From Streptomyces sp. ITFR-16 (GTDB taxonomy: Bacteria; Actinomycetota; Actinomycetes; Streptomycetales; Streptomycetaceae), in contig NZ_CP134609.1 of the NCBI RefSeq assembly GCF_031844705.1, forward strand, positions 5,580,001 to 5,644,000: a stretch of 64,000 nt of DNA. The letters run 5' to 3'. The position numbers and the translations under genes are program-made. The notes beneath the pieces are model-generated. The model was not told the DNA's origin, made no database searches, and worked only from the letters and a program-made list of their open reading frames with translations. Below are positions 59,914 to 64,000 of the stretch, in pieces. Each line of letters begins with the position of its first letter. Position 1 is the stretch's first letter.

Positions 59914-60933
59914 ATGTCTGCAGCTCTTCCCACGTCCGGCCGTGAATGGCACCTCGTCGCCCGTCCGCACGGCTGGCCGAAGGCCGAGGATTTCGCGCTG
60001 CGTGAGGCACCGGTCACCGCTCCCGCCGAGGGCCGCGTCCTCGTCCGCAACCTGCACTTCTCGGTCGACCCGTACATGCGCGGCCGGATGAACGACGTGA
60101 AGTCCTACACCCCGCCGTTCAAGCTGGACCGCCCCATGGACGGCGGTGCGGTCGGCGAGGTGGTCGCCTCCAACGCCGAGGGCTTCGCGGTCGGCGACCA
60201 CGTCCTGCACGGCCTCGGCTGGCGCGAGTACGCCGACGTCCCCGCCAAGCACGCGGTGAAGGTCGACGCCTCCCTGGCCCCGCTCTCCGCCTACCTCGGT
60301 GTGCTCGGCATGACCGGGCTCACCGCCTACGCGGGCCTGTTCGACGTGGCCTCCTTCAAGGAGGGCGACGCGGTCTTCGTCTCCGGCGCGGCCGGTGCCG
60401 TCGGCAGCCAGGTGGGCCAGATGGCGAAGATCAAGGGCGCCTCGCGCGTCATCGGCTCCGCCGGTTCCGACGAGAAGGTCAAGCTCCTGGTCGAGGAGTA
60501 CGGCTTCGACGCCGCCTTCAACTACAAGAACGGGCCGGTCGGGGAGCAACTGCGCGCCGCCGCCCCCGACGGCATCGACGTCTACTTCGACAACGTCGGC
60601 GGTGAGCACCTGGAAGCCGCGCTCTCCGCGTTCAACGTGCACGGCCGCGCGACCATCTGCGGCATGATCGCCCAGTACAACGCCACCGAGCCGACCCCCG
60701 CCCCGCGCAACCTCGCGCTGGTCATCGGCAAGCGGCTGCGCCTCCAGGGCATGCTCGTCGGCGACCACGCGGACCTCCAGGGGCAGTTCGTCCAGGAGGT
60801 GGCCGGCTGGCTGGCCTCCGGCGAGCTGAAGTACCGCGAGACCGTCGTCGAGGGCATCGAGAACGGCTTCGAGGCCTTCCTCGGTCTGCTGCGCGGCGAG
60901 AACACCGGGAAGATGATCGTCTCCCTCGGCTGA
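59914..60933 (+). CDS. NADP-dependent zinc-independent oxidoreductase (MDR family)
   Basis: 339-residue leukotriene-B4-dehydrogenase/curcumin-reductase-like protein. The N-terminus is GroES-like with FSVDPYMRGRMND. The Rossmann domain carries AGAVGSQVGQMAKIKGA and the characteristic YFDNVGGEHLEAAL, followed by RATICGMIAQYN. Members reduce activated double bonds of aldehydes, ketones or quinones. Start ATG with CGAGGAG upstream. Divergent from and probably regulated by the MarR gene. Followed by the interrupted ohr gene. Confidence 0.92.
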   Translation: MSAALPTSGREWHLVARPHGWPKAEDFALREAPVTAPAEGRVLVRNLHFSVDPYMRGRMNDVKSYTPPFKLDRPMDGGAVGEVVASNAEGFAVGDHVLHGLGWREYADVPAKHAVKVDASLAPLSAYLGVLGMTGLTAYAGLFDVASFKEGDAVFVSGAAGAVGSQVGQMAKIKGASRVIGSAGSDEKVKLLVEEYGFDAAFNYKNGPVGEQLRAAAPDGIDVYFDNVGGEHLEAALSAFNVHGRATICGMIAQYNATEPTPAPRNLALVIGKRLRLQGMLVGDHADLQGQFVQEVAGWLASGELKYRETVVEGIENGFEAFLGLLRGENTGKMIVSLG

Positions 60934-60954
60934 AGGGCCCGGCGGACCACCCGT

Positions 60955-60960
60955 TAGGCT
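60955..60960 (+). promoter_or_regulatory. Candidate -10 box of the ohr promoter
   Basis: TAGGCT, 63 bases before the ohr start codon. Position fits, strength uncertain. Confidence 0.4.
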
Positions 60961-61023
60961 CGTCCCAGGCCGTCGCGATCGTGGGCGCGAGTCGCGGCGC
61001 ATCAGCAGGAGGAATACCCCAGC

Positions 61024-61092
61024 ATGACCATTCAGGACATCACCGTCGCGTACACCGCCGTCGCCACCGCCGAGAACGGCCGTGACGTGTAG
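61024..61092 (+). pseudogene. ohr: ohr/OsmC-family organic hydroperoxide resistance gene, 5' fragment
   Basis: Only the first 22 codons remain. The peptide begins MTIQDITVAYTAVATAENG and continues RD, the conserved N-terminus of Ohr proteins that normally runs on into GRV and the beta-sheet domain. After GAC the reading becomes GTG TAG and no further Ohr sequence follows. A strong AGGAGGAATACCCC ribosome-binding site precedes it. The break at about 61087 coincides with the change to lower-GC accessory DNA, so the gene was probably cut by insertion or recombination. The rest of the gene may lie beyond the window. Confidence 0.8.
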
Positions 61093-61193
61093 GTTCTGGC
61101 CGCCGTTGTCATTCGTCACTGCGGTGACCTGCTGTTTGTGCTGCCGTCTCATCGCACGTCCCGCGCCTTCCGTCTCACTTCGGTGGCATTTCC

Positions 61194-61730
61194 TCAAGCA
61201 GCGTCGCTTTGCTGGTCGCCTGCCGGTTTCCAGGCCTGGTCGAACCAGGTGATGAAGTCCATCACGGTTCCGACGCGGGCGATCCTCTCGTGGATGGCTC
61301 GCTGATCGTGACCGGGAAGGAAGTCGCCCCGGCTGATGGGCTTGCCGCATCCGCAGTTGCACTCGCGGTTGCCTAGGGGGGAGTCGAAGTAGGTGATGGG
61401 GTTCTGCTGGGCACCGTTTGGGGCGGGGTTGCCGACGTAGTGATCGTGGACCGGATGCCCTGGGCCGAGGATGCGGCCTTCGAAGGCCCGTCGCCCACCG
61501 CGCACGTCAACAACTCGGTCGATCTCCATGGCCTGGCGGATGATCCCGCCGCCGTTGACGACCGCGAACCGCTCTCGCTCGACTCGTGATCCGGGCATTA
61601 CCCAGACGCCGCGGGCGATGTCGTGGAGCTGCTGGTCGGACAGCCCGTCGCTCCAGCCGACCTGCGAACGCTGAAGCGGATCGCTGTTCGGGTCGACGTC
61701 TTTCTGCCTGCCGAGGGTGATCTGAATCAT
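61194..61730 (-). CDS. Orphan protein with CxCGC...PGHD motif
   Basis: 178-residue protein with no signal peptide or membrane helix. Residues 20-110 resemble beta-barrel nucleic-acid or nucleotide-binding segments seen in actinobacterial proteins (ERERFAVVNGGGIIRQAMEI, HYVGNPAPNGAQQNPITYFD). The C-terminal part has ECNCGCGKPISRGDFLPGHD, a probable zinc knuckle in which CxCxC and His could bind metal, then QRAIHERIARVG. I know no assigned function. Good ribosome-binding site GGGAGG four bases before the ATG. Upstream is a perfect palindrome that may be its operator. Codon use is less GC-biased than neighbours, fitting transfer. Confidence 0.7.
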   Translation of the reverse strand: MIQITLGRQKDVDPNSDPLQRSQVGWSDGLSDQQLHDIARGVWVMPGSRVERERFAVVNGGGIIRQAMEIDRVVDVRGGRRAFEGRILGPGHPVHDHYVGNPAPNGAQQNPITYFDSPLGNRECNCGCGKPISRGDFLPGHDQRAIHERIARVGTVMDFITWFDQAWKPAGDQQSDAA

Positions 61731-61796
61731 CGTGCCTCCCTGAGAGGTCGCCTCGTGGTGGAGGACGAGACGGCCTGCTCAGGATAGGCCATGCAT

Positions 61797-61812
61797 CCCC
61801 GTTATAACGGGG
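61797..61812. promoter_or_regulatory. Palindrome CCCCGTTATAACGGGG, candidate operator
   Basis: Perfect 16-base palindrome about 67 bases upstream of the orphan gene and overlapping the -35 position relative to TATCCT. A GTTATAAC core is typical of small repressor operators. Confidence 0.55.
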
Positions 61813-62145
61813 TATCGTGAGATTGGCTCGTGGAGAGCGATTCGGCCTTCCCTGAAGCAGCAACCAAGCAGGCCATGCCAGCCGTTGGACTGTCTCGAGA
61901 GCCTCTCTTGTGAGCCCTGGGCCAAGTTGTCGGGCTGCAACTTCGGGTCGATCTAAGGAAATTGAAGCCTTCGGATCCGGGTGCATCGGCCACGCCGACG
62001 ACGATGCCGAAAGCGGCCCGCCCGGCAGGTGATGACGAACTCTGTAAAGGTGGCCGCGCGCTGCCTTGCTTGGGCGTCCTCCGCCCGGCAGGCGACCAGG
62101 GGTGGAGTGTCCGTGCGTGGGATTCCTTCTTCGGCCGGAGAGAAC

Positions 62146-62179
62146 GGTCCTCCGCGTACGAGCCCGTACGCGGAGGACC
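62146..62179 (-). terminator. 15-bp perfect hairpin after the lipoprotein gene
   Basis: GGTCCTCCGCGTACG / CGTACGCGGAGGACC with loop AGCC, 46 bases beyond the lipoprotein stop on the minus strand. It probably ends the RHS-lipoprotein transcript. Confidence 0.75.
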
Positions 62180-62225
62180 TGGTGACACGGCGCGACGTCA
62201 CGGCCGCATCAGCGCTGTCGAACCA

Positions 62226-62738
62226 TCACTTCCCGCAGTGGAGTTGTGCGTCGATCTCCGCTGCGGACTTTCCTCCTTGCGGCGTCCAGAACTTGCCTGC
62301 CGCGAGATGGGCTTCCGCGATCGTACCGAGTGGCAGAACGTCATCTCGGCCGTCACCGTGAACATCGGTGTACCCGATGTTCACGGTGACGGGGGTGGCG
62401 GTCGGCACGGGCGCATGCTTCGTGAATCCACGTCCCGACCACAGGTCCACCGTGCCGCTCTCTGCGCGCTCCGTCCGAGGGCCGGTCGCCCACCAGACCA
62501 GGCGTGGTGAATCGGTGCCGGTGTCGTCGGCGTCTCTCACATCAATCCGTCGAAGCTTTTCCTCAGGGCACAAGGGCATCTTGACGGTGATCGACTTTCC
62601 GTCGAATCGCGCCCCGAACATGGGCGGATCGGCCGGATCAGACGGAACGAGGGCACAGCCTGCCGTGAGCGCAACCACCAGCGCCAGCAGCATGGGGATG
62701 CGCCGGGCTCCGAGGCTCAGCATCGATATCCGCCCCAT
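62226..62738 (-). CDS. Lipoprotein, putative immunity partner of RHS toxin
   Basis: 170-residue exported lipoprotein: hydrophobic segment IPMLLALVVALTAGC with lipobox LTAGC (Cys about residue 28), so it should sit on the outer face of the membrane. The mature part (FGARFDGKSITVKMPLCPEE, TVNIGYTDVHGDGRDDVLPL, ending DAQLHCGK) has two Cys that may pair. I recognise no family. Its start lies 22 bases inside the end of the RHS gene, implying translational coupling; an alternative ATG 15 bases later has GGGGCGG upstream. Position directly after a polymorphic toxin is the usual place for the immunity gene, and an extracytoplasmic location would fit a peptidase toxin. Function is inference. Confidence 0.7.
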   Translation of the reverse strand: MGRISMLSLGARRIPMLLALVVALTAGCALVPSDPADPPMFGARFDGKSITVKMPLCPEEKLRRIDVRDADDTGTDSPRLVWWATGPRTERAESGTVDLWSGRGFTKHAPVPTATPVTVNIGYTDVHGDGRDDVLPLGTIAEAHLAAGKFWTPQGGKSAAEIDAQLHCGK

Positions 62739-64000
62739 CTCAGGTTCGCCCTGCGCTCGTAACGGTTGTGGCAGGGGTTCGATCCCGCTCTGGCGTACCG
62801 GATCGCGAAGCCCAAGCCGTAGTGGCGCCACTGCTGACGGTGAATTTTCTCATGGCGGATCCGGTTGTAGCTGATGTACCGGGGATTGGACGACGTGAAG
62901 TAGGTGCTGCCGATCGTGGTACCGCCCCGTGCGTGCAGTCCCCATCCACCACGGCAGACACGCAGGCCGTACCGGTAGGAGCACCGGTAGCCGAGGTACC
63001 GGCTACCTCCGTGCGCAAGACCCCAGCCCAAAGCATTGGACGACCAGCGCCTGATGCGATGGGAGCGCCACGGCTTCCACCACTTGCCGTCGAGGTCGAA
63101 GTGGTTGACGGGGTCCCCGTTGCAGTACTCGTAGGCGTTGGCACTGCCACCGGGAACCGGGTCCACCGACAGGAACCGTCCTGTCGCGGGGTTGTACATG
63201 CGAACGCCCATCATGGTGAGGCCGCTGGGAGTCTCACTGGAACGGGTCTTGGCGCCGAGCCAGCCGTAGCGCGCGGGCTGCTGGCCGGGCCGGGGGTTGC
63301 CGTATTCGTCGGCGTCCATGACGGTCGGGGCGACCGCGGTGTCGACGGGAAGCTGCAGAGCGATGTCGCCGTGCAGATTAGCTAGTTGAAGAACGGTGCC
63401 GTTCGTCTTGGTGGTCGTCGCGGCGAGGTCGCCCGCGGGGCCGTCGACATTGCGGCTGACACTGCCCGCAGCGTTTTCGGTGATCCACCGGGGGCTGTCG
63501 CCGTCGCTGTCGTAGTGGTTGGTCTTGGTGGCGGTGTTGGTCCAGGTGCCGGCGTTGTTGGTTTCGGTGGTCCAGCCGCGGTAGCGGAGGTTGGAGTCGA
63601 GGGTCCAGGTCTGGCGCTGGGTGCCGGTGGTCTGCTGCTGGACCAGGTCGTTGGTGTAGTAGGAGAGGGCGGTGCCGGGCAGTGCGGTGGTGCGGCCGAG
63701 GTTGTCGTAGATGTAACCGGAGTTCACCAGGCGGTCGGCGCTGTCGTAGGTGTAGGGGGCGGTGGTGGCCCCGGCGTTGGTGCAGTCCAGGCCGACGCCG
63801 GCGGCGGCGGTGGCCAGGGACTTGCGGTTGCTGTTCTTGTCGAAGGTGTAGGAGCGGGTGGTGCACACCGCGTCCGCGCCGGTGTCCTGGACCTGGGTCA
63901 GGCGGCCGGAGTTGTCGTAGGTGTAGTTCTGCGAGGCGGTGACGCCCGGGGTGCCACCGTGGGTGACGGTTTGCCCGTGGACGTTCTCGCCGACGGAGTC
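62717..64000 (-). CDS. RHS-repeat polymorphic toxin, C-terminal part, with HExxH tip
   Basis: The 3' 427 codons of a larger gene whose start lies beyond the window edge. The visible part opens with YD/RHS repeats (SQNYTYDNSGRLTQV, APYTYDSADRLVNSGYIYDN), continues to the RHS core YNPATGRFLSVDPVPGGSAN with NDPVNHFDLDGK type ending (DPVNHFDLDG), and finishes with a 120-residue tip unlike the core. The tip is Arg/Tyr/Trp-rich with four or more Cys and contains GGTTIGSTYFTSSNP, RHEKIHRQQWRHYG and CHNRYERRANLRWGGY. HEKIH (62840-62854) with the later Glu looks like a zinc metallopeptidase site. Overlaps the lipoprotein gene downstream. Confidence 0.85.
   Translation of the reverse strand, partial: DSVGENVHGQTVTHGGTPGVTASQNYTYDNSGRLTQVQDTGADAVCTTRSYTFDKNSNRKSLATAAAGVGLDCTNAGATTAPYTYDSADRLVNSGYIYDNLGRTTALPGTALSYYTNDLVQQQTTGTQRQTWTLDSNLRYRGWTTETNNAGTWTNTATKTNHYDSDGDSPRWITENAAGSVSRNVDGPAGDLAATTTKTNGTVLQLANLHGDIALQLPVDTAVAPTVMDADEYGNPRPGQQPARYGWLGAKTRSSETPSGLTMMGVRMYNPATGRFLSVDPVPGGSANAYEYCNGDPVNHFDLDGKWWKPWRSHRIRRWSSNALGWGLAHGGSRYLGYRCSYRYGLRVCRGGWGLHARGGTTIGSTYFTSSNPRYISYNRIRHEKIHRQQWRHYGLGFAIRYARAGSNPCHNRYERRANLRWGGYRC

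Larger units (their letters stand above)
61731..62225. other. Lower-GC gap inside accessory region
   Basis: 495 bases. Several overlapping frames exist but none has a credible start, codon bias or recognisable product. Contents: TATCCT (minus strand, 61781-61786) as -10 and the palindrome at 61797 for the leftward gene, and a large hairpin at 62146. Confidence 0.5.

Noticed and set aside
61802..62510. Several overlapping 80-180-codon frames in the gap between the orphan gene and the lipoprotein
   Set aside because: No ribosome-binding sites, codon bias or similarity; the hairpin at 62146 lies within them.

Overview
The window is high-GC actinobacterial chromosome, almost certainly Streptomyces. 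The evidence is the strong G/C bias at third codon positions, frequent GTG starts, several genes with a -10 box immediately before the start codon (leaderless transcripts), and a core gene set (dusB, ppdK, nirBD, dgt, dnaG, an HrdA-type sigma factor, matB, mbl) that I recall as neighbours in S. coelicolor. That synteny statement is from memory and was not checked. About 50 protein genes, three tRNA genes and many hairpin terminators are supported.

Layout. 0-5.4 kb: XRE regulator, DHA2 drug exporter, Tat-exported class A beta-lactamase, dusB, GntR regulator. 5.7-10.5 kb: a tightly coupled ABC uptake operon (lipoprotein, two permeases, ATPase) ending in a HAD phosphatase. 10.9-15.6 kb: pyruvate phosphate dikinase with a long leader, a winged-helix regulator and a VOC protein. 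15.6-20.6 kb: SDR enzyme and the nirB-nirD assimilatory nitrite reductase behind a GlnR-like box, divergent from a TSUP exporter. 20.6-22.2 kb: class F sortase with a probable surface substrate. 22.6-30.6 kb: housekeeping and redox genes, including an FMN reductase with a SoxR-type promoter, cutA, a sirohydrochlorin-chelatase-like protein (siroheme is the NirB cofactor), dgt and a ferredoxin-reductase-like flavoprotein. 30.7-39.7 kb: dnaG, hrdA, a heterodimeric ABC exporter, an FGGY sugar kinase and a YtxH-like small protein.

39.8-41.4 kb: two tRNA-Asn genes and one CAT-anticodon tRNA, then a small accessory patch (a truncated alpha/beta hydrolase divergent from a CGNR zinc-finger protein, with two identical-geometry inverted repeats between them). 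41.6-48.4 kb: a GH16 glucanase with a LacI-type operator, an MFS exporter, a histidine phosphatase, a VOC protein, and a carboxyltransferase-malonyl-CoA synthetase pair that can feed malonyl-CoA pools. 48.7-53.4 kb: two translationally coupled secreted multidomain proteins, a PQQ-type sugar dehydrogenase with PKD and CBM6 domains and a ThuA-CBM6-GH99 fusion. 53.5-60.9 kb: a NarK-like transporter, an Lrp/AsnC gene with two apparent frameshifts, a histidine kinase with a degenerate ATPase domain, mbl, and a MarR/oxidoreductase pair.

At about 61.09 kb an ohr/OsmC gene is cut off after 22 codons and the sequence changes to lower-GC accessory DNA that runs to the window edge. It holds an orphan protein with a zinc-knuckle-like motif, a large hairpin terminator, a lipoprotein, and the C-terminal part of an RHS-repeat polymorphic toxin whose tip carries an HExxH metallopeptidase signature. 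The RHS gene and the lipoprotein overlap, which suggests a toxin-immunity pair; this is the most promising candidate for an undescribed system here.
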